DNA of 64,000 nt from Oxalobacteraceae sp. CFBP 13730 (GTDB lineage Bacteria > Pseudomonadota > Gammaproteobacteria > Burkholderiales > Burkholderiaceae_D). Positions 1 through 9,175 of the stretch are shown here, piece after piece. Both the position numbers and the translations under genes were made by a program. Positions within the stretch are counted from its first letter, which is position 1. Each line of letters starts with the position of its first letter. Location of the stretch: assembly GCA_014841835.1 (NCBI GenBank), contig JACYUQ010000004.1, positions 248,001-312,000 on the forward strand, written 5' to 3'. The notes below the pieces were generated by a model, which was given only the letters and a program-made list of their open reading frames with translations, ran no database searches and was not told the DNA's origin.

Positions 1-1119
1 TGAGTTGCTGGCCAACCGGTTTGCGCCGTGCAAACCGCAGTTGGCCACTTCACCGATCGCGTACAGACCTGCAACGCTGGTACGACCGTGCAGATCGGTC
101 GCGATGCCGCCGCAGGTGTAATGCGCGGCCGGCGACACCGGCACAGGTTGCGTGGACAAATCGCAGCCGTGGCGCCGGGTCAATTCCACCAGATTCGGGA
201 AATGGCTTTGCACGAATTTCTCGCCTTGATGGGAAATATCGAGCCACACATAAGGTGCGCGTAACCTGGCCATTTCGGCATAAATTGCACGTGCGACGAT
301 ATCACGCGGGGCCAGTTCTCCCTGCCCCGAATATTGGGACATGAAACGTTCACCCGCAGTATTATATAAGTGCCCGCCCTCGCCCCTTACTGCTTCCGTG
401 ATAAGACTGATGACCTGGCCATTATGCTGATAAGCAGTCGGATGGAATTGAACGAATTCGAGATTTTCAATATTGGCACCGGCACGCCAGGCCATTGCAA
501 TTGCCTCGCCTTTACTGGCGTGAGGGCTCGTGGCATACGGATATAACCCGGTTATTCCGCCCGTGGCCAATACCACATTCGGCGCGCTGAATACGCTGAC
601 ATCGCCATCTGCGAGGCTTTGCGCAATCAGGCCGGTAACCCGGCCACCGTCAGATATCAGTTCCACTGCTTCATACTGGCGGATCCAGGTAACATTCGGC
701 AGCAGCGCCGCTTTGGCCTGAAGCGATTGCATGATGGCGCGGCCGGTCATGTCGTCGACGTGCGCAACGCGGCGCTCGGAATGCCCGCCTTCGCGCGTCA
801 GGTGGATCTGCTCGTTTTCGCGCGTAAATGGCACGCCCATGTCGATCAGCCACTGCAGCACACTGGTACCTGCCGTGACGATCGCGCGCACGGTCGCTTC
901 GTTGCACAAGCCGTCGCCGGCAATGAGCGTATCGGTCGTATGCTTCTCGAAATCGTCGTCCACAGAATACACCGCTGAAATCCCGCCCTGCGCCCAATAG
1001 CTCGACGGCTCATCGAATTTACTGCGCGATACAACACCCACCTTGATTGTCGATGGTGTATTCAATAACAGCGTTAATGCGGCCAAGCCTTCGCCAACGA
1101 CGAGCATGTCAAATTTCAT
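1..1119 (-). CDS. nadB: L-aspartate oxidase NadB (partial, C-terminal part outside window)
   Basis: FAD enzyme that oxidises L-aspartate to iminoaspartate, the first step of de novo NAD synthesis, in the cytoplasm. The reading frame stays open through base 1, so the gene runs off the window. It begins MKFDMLVVGEGLAAL, a somewhat degenerate dinucleotide-binding motif, and contains SSYWAQGGISAV, the GGHSERR substrate-loop motif, EFVQFHPTA, and at the window edge HGANRLASNS. These are hallmark segments of the succinate dehydrogenase/fumarate reductase flavoprotein family in its NadB branch. The ATG at 1119 is the only start that leaves a complete FAD-binding strand. About 373 residues are present of the usual 520-540. 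Identification is secure; the loss of the second conserved Gly of the FAD motif (GEGLAAL against the usual GxGxAG) is odd. Confidence 0.93.
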   Translation of the reverse strand, partial: MKFDMLVVGEGLAALTLLLNTPSTIKVGVVSRSKFDEPSSYWAQGGISAVYSVDDDFEKHTTDTLIAGDGLCNEATVRAIVTAGTSVLQWLIDMGVPFTRENEQIHLTREGGHSERRVAHVDDMTGRAIMQSLQAKAALLPNVTWIRQYEAVELISDGGRVTGLIAQSLADGDVSVFSAPNVVLATGGITGLYPYATSPHASKGEAIAMAWRAGANIENLEFVQFHPTAYQHNGQVISLITEAVRGEGGHLYNTAGERFMSQYSGQGELAPRDIVARAIYAEMARLRAPYVWLDISHQGEKFVQSHFPNLVELTRRHGCDLSTQPVPVSPAAHYTCGGIATDLHGRTSVAGLYAIGEVANCGLHGANRLASNS

Positions 1120-1654
1120 GGCATCCTTGAATATGAACTATGTGGGTAAACGTTTAGCGAAATGGTCAACGTTGAATATCGTGCATTCTCGTCAGACACG
1201 CGCCGGAACCAAACTATATTAGCATCGCACTGAATATAATTCCATTTACCCCGCATAGCATTCTCATTTATTGAATAATACCCCTCCAGCATCATGCTCG
1301 AGATTCAGTTCAGATATATTCGGTGAGAATCAATAGATTAACGGCGATTTCTATTTTAATGGCTCGATTGTCATAACCTCGTCATGAACTAGTGCGACGT
1401 AAATATTTACGGGCAATCAGCAGAAGTCTGTTTGAATATCAGATAAAGAAAGCGCAGGCAATTGATGCAGACAGCAACCCTGGCGACAAGGCGGTCAAAG
1501 CAGCAGCCCGTCCTTGCGAACGAAGCGATGCGGTACGGTGCAATGCGGGAACGGGGAGATGGGTGCCGCCGGCATGGCGCGGCGGTAGGTCAGGCAGTGA
1601 AGCCTGCCTTTGCCGGCGCGTCAGCGCCGACTCGGGAAGGCCGTGTGAGGGCGC
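1120..1654. other. Intergenic region between lipA 3' end and nadB 5' end
   Basis: No gene can be supported here. The nadB-proximal half is clearly more AT-rich than its surroundings and presumably carries the nadB promoter. The lipA-proximal half contains short GC-rich inverted repeats (around 1590-1632), which could form the lipA terminator, although no clear T-run follows on the minus strand. Short open frames here show no recognisable motif. Confidence 0.5.
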
Positions 1655-2647
1655 TTACGCCGCCACGCCAGCGTTGTGCGCCTGCTGGTCGGCGTGATAC
1701 GACGAGCGCACCATCGCGCCCACGGCAGCGTGCACGAAGCCCATTTCGTAGGCTTTTTGCTCAAACATCTTGAAGACGTCCGGGTGCACGTAGCGACGCA
1801 CCGGCAGGTGCGAATTGGTCGGTGCCAGGTACTGGCCGATGGTGAGCATGTCGATATCGTGGTCGCGCATGTCCTGCATGACTTGCAGGATTTCTTCATC
1901 GGTCTCGCCCAGGCCGACCATGATGCCCGACTTGGTGACCGCGCTCGGGTACATCTTCTTGAAGTCGCGCAGCAGCACCAGCGAGTGCGTGTAGTCGGCG
2001 CCCGGACGGGCTTCCTTGTACAGGCGCGGCACGGTTTCCAGATTGTGGTTCATGACGTCAGGCAGGCCGTCGGCGAAGATGTTCAGCGCTTTTTCGAGGC
2101 GGCCGCGGAAGTCGGGCACCAGCACTTCGATCTTGGTGCCCGGGCTCGAGGCGCGCGTTTTCTGGATGCACTCGACAAAGTGGCCCGCGCCGCCGTCACG
2201 CAGGTCGTCGCGGTCGACCGATGTGATCACGACGTACGACAGGCGCAGCGCGGCGATGGTCTTGGCCAGGTTGGCCGGCTCGTTGATGTCCAGTGGGTCA
2301 GGGCGGCCGTGGCCGACGTCGCAGAACGGGCAGCGGCGGGTGCACTTGTCGCCCATGATCATGAACGTCGCGGTGCCCTTGCCGAAGCATTCGCCGATGT
2401 TCGGGCAGCTCGCTTCTTCGCACACCGTCACCAGGTTGTTGGCGCGCAGGATGTCCTTGATTTCGTAGAAGCGCGACGAGGCGGTGGCCGCCTTGACACG
2501 GATCCAGTCGGGCTTTTTCAGGCGCTCCATCTCGGCGATCGGCACGATCTTGATCGGGATGCGCGAGGTCTTGCTGGCGCCTTTTTGCTTTTCGCTGGCG
2601 TTGTAGGCGGCTGCGGCGGCGACGCCGGTATCGATTTCGGAAGTCAT
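1655..2647 (-). CDS. lipA: Lipoyl synthase LipA
   Basis: Radical SAM enzyme that inserts two sulfurs into octanoyl groups bound to lipoyl domains of 2-oxoacid dehydrogenases and GcvH. The 330-residue product has both cluster motifs: the auxiliary-cluster cysteines at about residues 76, 81 and 87 ([12 protein letters not shown]), and the radical SAM CxxxCxxC at 102-109 (CTRRCPFC). The C-terminal RSSYHA at about 314 supplies the serine ligand of the sacrificial cluster. The start overlaps the lipB stop by 4 bp (ATGA), so the two are translationally coupled and act in sequence: LipB transfers octanoate, LipA sulfurates it. The N-terminal 30 residues are Ala/Lys-rich and poorly conserved, as usual in Burkholderiales. 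Confidence 0.97.
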   Translation of the reverse strand: MTSEIDTGVAAAAAYNASEKQKGASKTSRIPIKIVPIAEMERLKKPDWIRVKAATASSRFYEIKDILRANNLVTVCEEASCPNIGECFGKGTATFMIMGDKCTRRCPFCDVGHGRPDPLDINEPANLAKTIAALRLSYVVITSVDRDDLRDGGAGHFVECIQKTRASSPGTKIEVLVPDFRGRLEKALNIFADGLPDVMNHNLETVPRLYKEARPGADYTHSLVLLRDFKKMYPSAVTKSGIMVGLGETDEEILQVMQDMRDHDIDMLTIGQYLAPTNSHLPVRRYVHPDVFKMFEQKAYEMGFVHAAVGAMVRSSYHADQQAHNAGVAA

Positions 2648-3351
2648 AGGCTCGTTGCCCTCGCGGGGCTGTCAGTTGGTTTGTTCGGGTCTGGCTGGAC
2701 ACCCTCGGGTGCCAGCTGATCGACCAGGGCCTGGGCCAGCGCCCGCTGTACATCGTGCAGCGGCGCCTCGACGCCCATCGTGCGCATATCGACTGTGACC
2801 AGTCCGGAGTAACCGCACGGATTGATCCAGGTGAACGGGGCCAGGTCCATCGCCACGTTCAGCGATACGCCATGGTAGGTGCAACCATTGCCGCGTACTT
2901 TCAGGCCCAGCGCGGCGATCTTGGCGCCTTTGCGCGGACCGTCTGCGATATAGATGCCGGGTGCACCGGCAACGCGCTCACCGCCAAGATTATACGCCCC
3001 TAACACATCGATCACCGCCTGTTCGATTTTTTCCACAAACTGGCGCGCGTACAGCTTGCCACCCGGCTTGTTGCGGCGCAGGTCCATCAGCAGGTAGATC
3101 ACGACCTGGCCGGGCCCATGGAAGGTCACTTCACCGCCACGGTCGGTCTGGATCACCGGGATATCGTGCGGGGCCAGCACGTGCTCGCGGTCGGCGCCCA
3201 GGCCCAGTGTGAACACGGGCGGATGCTCGACGATCCACAGCTCGTCGCGCGACTCGGGCGTGCGCGCGTCGGTGAAGGCGCGCATCGCGGCGAACGTGGC
3301 TTCGTAGTCGGCCTGGCCGAGTTCACGAATCAGGGGGGAGGTCGCTGACAT
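2644..3351 (-). CDS. lipB: Octanoyltransferase LipB
   Basis: Transfers octanoate from octanoyl-ACP to the lipoyl domains of target enzymes. The product is 235 residues and shows [12 protein letters not shown] (71-82), the catalytic lysine in KIAALGLKV (Lys144) and the catalytic cysteine in INPCGYSGL (Cys179), all in the expected spacing. It lies between the DUF493 gene, 15 bp upstream, and lipA, which it overlaps by 4 bp. The three genes form one minus-strand operon in the order commonly seen in Betaproteobacteria. Confidence 0.97.
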   Translation of the reverse strand: MSATSPLIRELGQADYEATFAAMRAFTDARTPESRDELWIVEHPPVFTLGLGADREHVLAPHDIPVIQTDRGGEVTFHGPGQVVIYLLMDLRRNKPGGKLYARQFVEKIEQAVIDVLGAYNLGGERVAGAPGIYIADGPRKGAKIAALGLKVRGNGCTYHGVSLNVAMDLAPFTWINPCGYSGLVTVDMRTMGVEAPLHDVQRALAQALVDQLAPEGVQPDPNKPTDSPARATSL

Positions 3352-3366
3352 CGGGGACGAACGCCG

Positions 3367-3633
3367 TTACAGGACCATCTTGACCATCGGATGCGTCGAC
3401 AGCGTGCGGTACACCTCGTCGAGCATCTCGCGGCTGGTCGCGCGAATGGTCACGGTCAGGCCCGTGTAGTTGCCCTTGGCCGACGGCCGGGTTTCCAGCT
3501 TGCTCTCGTCGAAGGTCGGGTCGAGCTGGGTCACCAGCGCCACGATGGTCGGGGCGAAGTCGATGTGGCTCGCACCCATCACCTTGATCGGGAAGTCGCT
3601 CGGGTATTCGATGAGGGAATCTTTGGGGTCCAT
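3367..3633 (-). CDS. DUF493 (YbeD-like) protein
   Basis: Small 88-residue protein of the DUF493/YbeD family, an alpha-beta ferredoxin-like fold related to allosteric ACT-type domains. The function is unproven, although the family is usually encoded beside lipB. The conserved segments PSDFPIKVMG, GNYTGLTVTI and the C-terminal LSTHPMVKMVL are present. A longer frame is open upstream to 3783, but that extension overlaps the next gene and has no family similarity. I therefore place the start at MDPKDSLIEYP (3633). It is the first gene of the DUF493-lipB-lipA operon. Confidence 0.9.
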   Translation of the reverse strand: MDPKDSLIEYPSDFPIKVMGASHIDFAPTIVALVTQLDPTFDESKLETRPSAKGNYTGLTVTIRATSREMLDEVYRTLSTHPMVKMVL

Positions 3634-3715
3634 GGCTGTAATCCTGTGCAAAAGCGCATTGTAGCCAATACCGGCGGTTTCGCCCTGCGGGTGGGCTGAA
3701 AACCGCCGGTACCGG

Positions 3716-5716
3716 TCAGCGCTCCACGCGCGACACGCCGCGTGCGTCGGTATTGGCGCGCTGCTCATTGTTGCGCTGGTCATTGTTACGCTGCGGCGGC
3801 GCGAAGGCGGGCACCGACGGCTGTGGGCGCGGTGCCGGCGGGGCCACCATCTGCGGCGGCGCGGCAGGGCGCTGGGGCGCGTTCAACATCGGACCAGGCT
3901 CGGGTCGCCGGTCTGGCTGCGGGTCTGGCCGCGATTCTGGCCGCCGGTCCGGACGCGAATCTGGCCGCGAATCTGGCCGCGGGTCAGGACGCGATTCCGG
4001 CCGCGCAAACACCGGCGCATTGGTCGACATGACCGGTTGTCGCTGAATGCGTTCGGCCTGCTCGCGCATGCGTTCACGCCCTATCCGCTCACGGTCGTTG
4101 CGCTCGACCTGGAACCGCATGCGGTCCATCTGGTTGCGGTTCTCGAACTCGCGCCCCATGCGTTCACGCTCGCCCTGTTCGCGCAGCGCCCGTTCCTGGC
4201 CGTCCATGCGCTCGCGCGCCAGCCGCTCGCCGTTATTGCGTTCACGTGTGAGCCGCTCTTGCTCGCCGCGTTCACGCGCCTGCTGCTCGAACTGCATGCG
4301 GTCAAGGCCAGGGCGCTCGAGGCCGGGGCGCTCGACGCTGGTACGTCCGGCATTCGCACGCTCGAGCAGGTCGCGCCGGTCGCGCTGGTCACGGTTCCAG
4401 CCGGGGCGCGCCGCCAGTGGCGGTGGCGGCGCGCTGCCCGGCGTGCCGGGCATCAGCTGTTCCGGGCGGTTCGGACGCGGCGCACGCGGGACGATCACCG
4501 GCCCGCGCCCGCCGAACTGGTCGCGCGGCACGACGGTCAGGCCATTGTGGCGACCTGGCTGATACTGCTCGCGGCGGTTGGCCTGGCGCCAGTCGTTCAG
4601 ACGGCGCAGGCGCTCGCCCGACAGGCGGTAGCCCGGCACGTAACGGTCATACGGGCTCAGTGGATACCAGCCGTGCGCCGCCAGGTTGCGCGACTGGAAG
4701 CCGACATTCCAGTTGCTGCCGCCCACCCAGCCGACCAGCGCCGGCGACCACACCGGGCGCCGCTCGAGACGGCCCGGCGCCCACGCCCAGCGATCCCGGA
4801 CCTGCACCCAGCGCCCGTAGTGGAAAGGCGCATAACCCCACGGCGCATTGTCGACCCAGGTCCAGCCCCACGGGGCGATGAAGGTCCAGCTGCCGTCGCG
4901 GTAGGGCGTCCAGTCTGCGGCCACCTGAGGGGTCCACAGGCTGCCGTAGTCCGAACTGGTGCTCCAGCTGCCATAGCGGTCGAGTTCTTCGTAGCCAGTC
5001 ATCTCGGTGCCGATATGGCGCGACGATTGCGCTGCCACGAGGGCCTGGTCGCGCGTGAGCGACCAGTCGTCGAAGTTGTCGCGCTGCGCCTGCAGCGTGC
5101 GCACGTCTTGCTCGCGCACCTGGGCGGCGCGCCCGCCACGCACGGTCAGGCTGGCGCCGGCGCCGTCCACCTGCGCTTCGCCATCGAGCACGCTCACCAG
5201 ACTCGTATCGCGCTCACGTTCGGCATCGACGCGCAAACGCCCCGGCTGCGTCAGGCGCACGGTGGCTTGTGCGGTGCGCAGTTCGAATTCGGGCACGACG
5301 TCGGCATTCATCACGCGCACGCTGACGCTGCCGTAGTGCAGGCGCAGCCGCAGGCTGTCGTCATCCAGTTCGGTCACCTCGAGCGAACTGTCGCCATCGA
5401 GCCGGATGGCGGTGGAGCCGATCCGCAGTTCGGTGCGCGCGCCGCGCGCGATGGAGATCAGGTTGCGCGACGTGATGGGCCAGTTCAGCTGCGCCGGGGA
5501 TGATTCGGCGCCGACATCCCCGCCGATGTCGACCTTGCCCTGAACGAGCGAGATGCGCCCGGCCCGGCCCGGGGCTTCGGCCAGTTTCGTGTCATCCTGA
5601 AACGCCGCCTGACCCTGTTCGAGCGCGTCGGTCTGCAGCACCGTCTGTGCGGGCACGGACGTGGAAAACGCCGCGAGTACGAAGAGCGCGGTGGTGGGGA
5701 CGAAACGATGGGTCAT
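3716..5716 (-). CDS. FecR-domain protein with W-rich DUF6600 region
   Basis: Exported 666-residue protein. A signal peptide (about residues 1-23, ending VPAQ) is followed by an FecR-like beta domain (about 60-205; contains GKVDIGG, ARGARTELRIG, LRLHYGSVSVRV). Next comes a very tryptophan-rich region (about 245-370; repeats of the type YGSW, DGSWTFIAPWGWTWVD, HYGRWVQVRDRWAWAPG) typical of DUF6600. The tail (about 420-666) is of low complexity, rich in Arg, Pro, Asp and Gln, and includes an RPD/E tetrapeptide array. The family is common in Oxalobacteraceae and probably sits at the cell surface or in the periplasm. The role is unknown. It lacks the transmembrane anti-sigma module of true FecR, so I do not infer sigma-factor control. 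Confidence 0.82.
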   Translation of the reverse strand: MTHRFVPTTALFVLAAFSTSVPAQTVLQTDALEQGQAAFQDDTKLAEAPGRAGRISLVQGKVDIGGDVGAESSPAQLNWPITSRNLISIARGARTELRIGSTAIRLDGDSSLEVTELDDDSLRLRLHYGSVSVRVMNADVVPEFELRTAQATVRLTQPGRLRVDAERERDTSLVSVLDGEAQVDGAGASLTVRGGRAAQVREQDVRTLQAQRDNFDDWSLTRDQALVAAQSSRHIGTEMTGYEELDRYGSWSTSSDYGSLWTPQVAADWTPYRDGSWTFIAPWGWTWVDNAPWGYAPFHYGRWVQVRDRWAWAPGRLERRPVWSPALVGWVGGSNWNVGFQSRNLAAHGWYPLSPYDRYVPGYRLSGERLRRLNDWRQANRREQYQPGRHNGLTVVPRDQFGGRGPVIVPRAPRPNRPEQLMPGTPGSAPPPPLAARPGWNRDQRDRRDLLERANAGRTSVERPGLERPGLDRMQFEQQARERGEQERLTRERNNGERLARERMDGQERALREQGERERMGREFENRNQMDRMRFQVERNDRERIGRERMREQAERIQRQPVMSTNAPVFARPESRPDPRPDSRPDSRPDRRPESRPDPQPDRRPEPGPMLNAPQRPAAPPQMVAPPAPRPQPSVPAFAPPQRNNDQRNNEQRANTDARGVSRVER
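3893..4004 (-). repeat. In-frame 12-bp minisatellite in the DUF6600 gene
   Basis: Roughly nine imperfect 12-bp units encode successive Arg-Pro-Asp/Glu-(Ser/Pro/Arg) tetrapeptides near the C-terminus. The unit length is a multiple of three, so copy-number change would lengthen or shorten the tail without breaking the frame. Confidence 0.75.
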
Positions 5717-5829
5717 GGTGGTGCTCCGGAGGGGAACGCAGACGGAAAACTACAAACGCATTACACCGCGCGCCCTCGGGTGGGGCAACGCGGCTTACAA
5801 ACAGTTGCATCTGCCGGCAGACCGGCGCG

Positions 5830-6468
5830 TCAGCCCGGATGACGCTTGACGAAAAACAGCATCGAGCCAATCACCACCAGCACGCCGCCGAACACGCGGT
5901 TCTGCAGTTTCATGTGGCGCGGATCGCGCATATAGCGCTGCATCGACGCGGCCAGCGCTGCGTAGCAATGCATGACGACCGAATCGATGACGACCATCGT
6001 CACGCCCAGAATCGCCAGTTGCGTCAGCAGCGGAGCATCTTTCGAAATGAACTGCGGCAGCACCGCCACCATGAAGATGATGCCCTTCGGGTTAGTGGTG
6101 TTGGTCAGGAAGCCCGTCAGCACGCGGCGGCCGAACGGCGGGTGCGCTTCCAGGCCGACGGTCGATGCGGCGGGGCCGGGCGCTGGCGCGGCGCGCCACT
6201 GGCTCACGCCCAGATAGATCAGGTACAGCGCGCCGACCACCTTGACGATCGTGAAGGCGACCGAGGACGCCAGCAGCAGCGAGCCGACACCGGCGCCGGC
6301 GATGATCAGCACCAGTATCAGGCCCAGTTGCAGGCCCAGCACCGTGGCGCTGGCTTTCTTGAGGCCATACGCCAGACCATGCGACATCGACAACACCGCG
6401 CCGGAACCGGGCGAAATGGCGATCAGGGAACCGGCGATGACGAAGGCAATCCAGGTGGCGAAGCTCAT
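5830..6468 (-). CDS. LysE/RhtB-family amino-acid exporter
   Basis: Inner-membrane exporter of 212 residues with about six hydrophobic segments. The N-terminal motif IAISPGSGAVLSMSHGLAYG is the LysE/RhtB signature (usually SPGPN/GP..), followed by LGLQLG and, after a polar loop, GFLTNTTNPKGIIFMVAVLPQF, the conserved NPK segment. Members export homoserine, threonine, leucine or related amino acids; the substrate here cannot be read from the sequence. It stands alone between the DUF6600 gene and the HU gene on the same strand. Confidence 0.88.
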   Translation of the reverse strand: MSFATWIAFVIAGSLIAISPGSGAVLSMSHGLAYGLKKASATVLGLQLGLILVLIIAGAGVGSLLLASSVAFTIVKVVGALYLIYLGVSQWRAAPAPGPAASTVGLEAHPPFGRRVLTGFLTNTTNPKGIIFMVAVLPQFISKDAPLLTQLAILGVTMVVIDSVVMHCYAALAASMQRYMRDPRHMKLQNRVFGGVLVVIGSMLFFVKRHPG

Positions 6469-6582
6469 GGTGGCAGGCAGGAAAAGGGGAACAGCGGGGA
6501 GGGTGGACGACGGGACGTTACTGCATCAGCCTCGCGCGCGCGACCCGCACAGGGGCCGCGGCACAAGGCCGTGGGATGGTGC

Positions 6583-6870
6583 TTACTTCTTTTTGGTCGG
6601 GTTGACCGACGCCTTCAGGGTCGCGCCAGCCGAGAAACGCGGGCTCTTCGACGCCGCGATCTTGATCACTTCGCCGGTGGCAGGATTGCGGCCCTTGCGC
6701 GCAGCGCGCTTGGTCACCGAGAAGGTGCCGAAGCCGGTGATGCCGACCGTGTCGCCTTTTTTGAGGCGCTCGGTGATGATCTCGATGATCGTGTTCACGG
6801 CCACGCCAGCGGCAGCACCGGACATCTCGGTACGCTTCGCGAATTCTGCGATCAGTTCGCCTTTTTTCAT
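6583..6870 (-). CDS. HU-family DNA-binding protein
   Basis: Nucleoid protein of 95 residues. The fold-defining segments are MKKGELIAEFAKRTEMS, ITGFGTFSVTKRAARKGRNPATGE (the beta-arm with the intercalating proline region) and KSPRFSAGATLK. The start at 6870 gives the canonical N-terminus; a longer open frame upstream is not family-like. Length and sequence fit HU rather than IHF. It is monocistronic, with an A-rich ribosome-binding region just upstream. Confidence 0.95.
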   Translation of the reverse strand: MKKGELIAEFAKRTEMSGAAAGVAVNTIIEIITERLKKGDTVGITGFGTFSVTKRAARKGRNPATGEVIKIAASKSPRFSAGATLKASVNPTKKK

Positions 6871-6959
6871 AAATCCCTCCGGGGTTAAAAGAGCGGGAAG
6901 ATTAGCATAAATATTGCTAAGTGTAATGCCGCGCCAGGAGGGAAATCTGAAAGGAAGCC

Positions 6960-7169
6960 TTATGCGACGCCGGTTTCGCCGATCGGGCCGTTCAAACGGT
7001 TGCGCAGCGCGGCGTTGATCAGGGTCTGGTATCCGGTCCCGCAACGCTCGGACAGGGTGCGAAATTCGTTGAGTACTTCGTCGTCGAGATAGATGGTGAT
7101 GCGGGTCTTGCGCTTGGGAGCACGGACACGGCGAACGGGAGCGGCGGCCTGGAGCGAATCGTTGTTCAT
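6960..7169 (-). CDS. BrnA-like ribbon-helix-helix protein, orphan
   Basis: Small basic protein of 69 residues. The core KTRITIYLDDEVLNEFRTLSERCGTGYQTLINAALRNRL matches the ribbon-helix-helix pattern of BrnA/CopG-type antitoxins: a beta strand followed by two helices. An AGGAG ribosome-binding site lies 7 bp before the ATG at 7169. No BrnT-like toxin gene is adjacent; the neighbours are HU and the divergent DUF808 gene. It may be an orphan antitoxin or a plain autoregulator. Confidence 0.75.
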   Translation of the reverse strand: MNNDSLQAAAPVRRVRAPKRKTRITIYLDDEVLNEFRTLSERCGTGYQTLINAALRNRLNGPIGETGVA

Positions 7170-7375
7170 GAGATCTCCTTCGTGGTGGGGGGACGAGGCT
7201 GCAGCACCGCAACCTTCAGCATGGACGATACGTACAGCGCATCCGGCGCGCGCAGCAAAAGCGACGAGATGCAGATTGGCGGGGTTGAAACGCAAAAACC
7301 GGCGCTGAACCGTGTAGGTACTTTACGGCGCCTCGGTTACTATCATTGCAACTTAATTTTGAAGGAGCACGACCC

Positions 7376-8308
7376 ATGGCTGGAGCAAGTTTACTGACCC
7401 TATTGGACGATATTGCCGCCGTCCTCGACGACGTTGCCGTGATGAGCAAGGTCGCCGCCAAGAAAACGGCCGGCGTCCTGGGCGACGACCTGGCGCTCAA
7501 CGCGCAGCAAGTCACAGGCGTGCGCGCCGAGCGCGAACTGCCCGTGGTCTGGGCCGTCGCCAAAGGCTCGTTTGTCAACAAGGCGATCCTGGTGCCGGCT
7601 GCGCTGGCCATCTCGGTGTTCCTGCCGTGGCTCATCACGCCGCTCCTGATGATCGGCGGCGCGTTCCTGTGCTTCGAGGGCGCCGAAAAACTCGCGCACA
7701 AATTCCTGCACAGCGCCGAGGAAGATGCGCAGCACAAGGCCGCGCACGTGGCGGCGGTGGCCAATACCGAGGTCGACCTGGTCGCGCTGGAAAAAGAAAA
7801 AATCAAGGGCGCCGTGCGCACCGACTTCATCCTGTCGGCCGAGATCATCGTGATTTCGCTGGGCACGCTGGTGGGCGTGGCCTTCGGCCAGCAGGTTGCC
7901 GTGCTGGTGGCGATTGCGATCGTGATGACGATCGGCGTGTACGGCCTGGTGGGCGCGATCGTGAAAATGGACGATGCGGGCCTGTACCTGAGCAAGAGCC
8001 AGAACGGCGCCGCGCGCGGCCTGGGCAAGGGCTTGCTGGCGTTTGCACCGCGCCTGATGAAGGTGCTGTCGGTGGTCGGTACCGCCGCCATGTTCATGGT
8101 CGGTGGCGGCATCATTGCCCACGCCATCCCTGCCGTGCACCACTTCGCGCAAAACATGGCTGCCGGCGTGGCCGACGTGCCGGCCATCGGCGGCGTGCTG
8201 GCGTTCCTGGTCCCGACCCTGGTCGACGCGCTGGTCGGCGTGCTCGTGGGCGCGATCATCGTCGCCGTCGTGACGCTGGTGCAGCGCATGCGAGGCAAGA
8301 AAGGGTAA
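7376..8308 (+). CDS. DUF808 (YedI-like) inner-membrane protein
   Basis: Membrane protein of 310 residues. The start at 7376 is preceded by GAAGGAG and gives the family N-terminus MAGASLLTLLDDIAAVLDDVAVMSKVAAKKTAGVLGDDLALNA in shorter recognisable pieces. Several hydrophobic segments follow (around 70-110, 160-200, 235-260 and 275-300), as does the conserved block GGAFLCFEGAEKLAHKF. Family function is unknown. The next gene begins one base after the stop codon, so the two are probably co-transcribed. Confidence 0.88.
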   Translation: MAGASLLTLLDDIAAVLDDVAVMSKVAAKKTAGVLGDDLALNAQQVTGVRAERELPVVWAVAKGSFVNKAILVPAALAISVFLPWLITPLLMIGGAFLCFEGAEKLAHKFLHSAEEDAQHKAAHVAAVANTEVDLVALEKEKIKGAVRTDFILSAEIIVISLGTLVGVAFGQQVAVLVAIAIVMTIGVYGLVGAIVKMDDAGLYLSKSQNGAARGLGKGLLAFAPRLMKVLSVVGTAAMFMVGGGIIAHAIPAVHHFAQNMAAGVADVPAIGGVLAFLVPTLVDALVGVLVGAIIVAVVTLVQRMRGKKG

Positions 8309-8309
8309 C

Positions 8310-9170
8310 GTGCTGGCGCAGCTGCGGGCGTTGATGCAACCACCGGCCGGCATGGCGTTCGACTTCAGCCAGCCGGCCGGCGAACCGGCGCTGGCGCCAG
8401 CCGGCGGCATCACCTGGCAGGTGTTCGCCAACCCGGTCGCGCTGTTCGTTGGCGGGGTGACGGCAGTGCTGCTCGAACTGGCCGAACCCTCAGTGCGCAG
8501 CGGCGTCTGGGACCACAGCAGCTTCCGGCGCGACCCGGGCCTGCGCCTGCGCCGCACCGGCTTTGCCGCGATGATGACGGTGTACGGCCCCCGCTCGGCG
8601 GCCGAACAACTGATCGCGAACGTGGTGCGCATCCACCACCACGTGCAGGGCACCACGCCGGATGGCGTGGCGTACCACGCGAACGATCCGCGCCTGCTCG
8701 ACTGGGTCCAGGCCACGGCCACTTTCGGCTTTACCGAGGCGTATCACCACTACGCGCGTCGTTTGTCGGCGCTGGAGAAGGATGCGGTGTTCGCCGAGGC
8801 GCAGGAGGCGGCGCGCTTGTATGGCGCGACAGGTGCGCCGCGTTCGTGGAGCGAATGGGAAGCCATGCTGGCGCGCAGCGCGCGTGGCCTGGAAGGGTCG
8901 GCCATCCTGGCCGACTTCATTCGGATCATGGGCGAGGCGCCGATTTTGCCGGCGCCCCTGCGGCCGCTCCAGCGTTTGCTGGTACGCGCCGCCATCGAGA
9001 TCACACCGGAGCCGGTGCGCTCATTGCCGCAACTTCGCGGCCACGGCCTGCGCCTGGGCGAGGCCACGCTGGTGCGGGCCCTGGCGCGCGTCGCCGGCTT
9101 GCTGCCACTGGGCGACACGCCACCGGCGCAGGCCACCCGGCGGCTGGCGACAGCCAGGCCGCACCACTAA
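8310..9170 (+). CDS. Oxygenase MpaB-family (DUF2236) protein
   Basis: Protein of 286 residues beginning at a GTG codon one base after the upstream stop, with a purine-rich ribosome-binding site inside the upstream gene. The DUF2236/MpaB core is visible: VALFVGGVTAVLLELAEPSVRSGVWDHSSFRRDP, RTGFAAMMTVYG, VVRIHHHVQGTTPDG with the conserved histidines, and DPRLLDWVQATATFGFTEAYHHY. These histidines are proposed haem or iron ligands in the family, which includes latex-clearing oxygenases and uncharacterised bacterial proteins. The substrate is unknown. Confidence 0.85.
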   Translation: MLAQLRALMQPPAGMAFDFSQPAGEPALAPAGGITWQVFANPVALFVGGVTAVLLELAEPSVRSGVWDHSSFRRDPGLRLRRTGFAAMMTVYGPRSAAEQLIANVVRIHHHVQGTTPDGVAYHANDPRLLDWVQATATFGFTEAYHHYARRLSALEKDAVFAEAQEAARLYGATGAPRSWSEWEAMLARSARGLEGSAILADFIRIMGEAPILPAPLRPLQRLLVRAAIEITPEPVRSLPQLRGHGLRLGEATLVRALARVAGLLPLGDTPPAQATRRLATARPHH

Positions 9171-9175
9171 CACCA

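Noticed and set aside
1676..2719. Long plus-strand open frame opposite lipA
   Set aside because: It is a GC-rich antisense shadow of lipA with no protein-family features.
4037..5503. Long plus-strand open frame opposite the DUF6600 gene
   Set aside because: Composition mirrors the coding strand; the DUF6600 frame has a signal peptide and recognisable domains.
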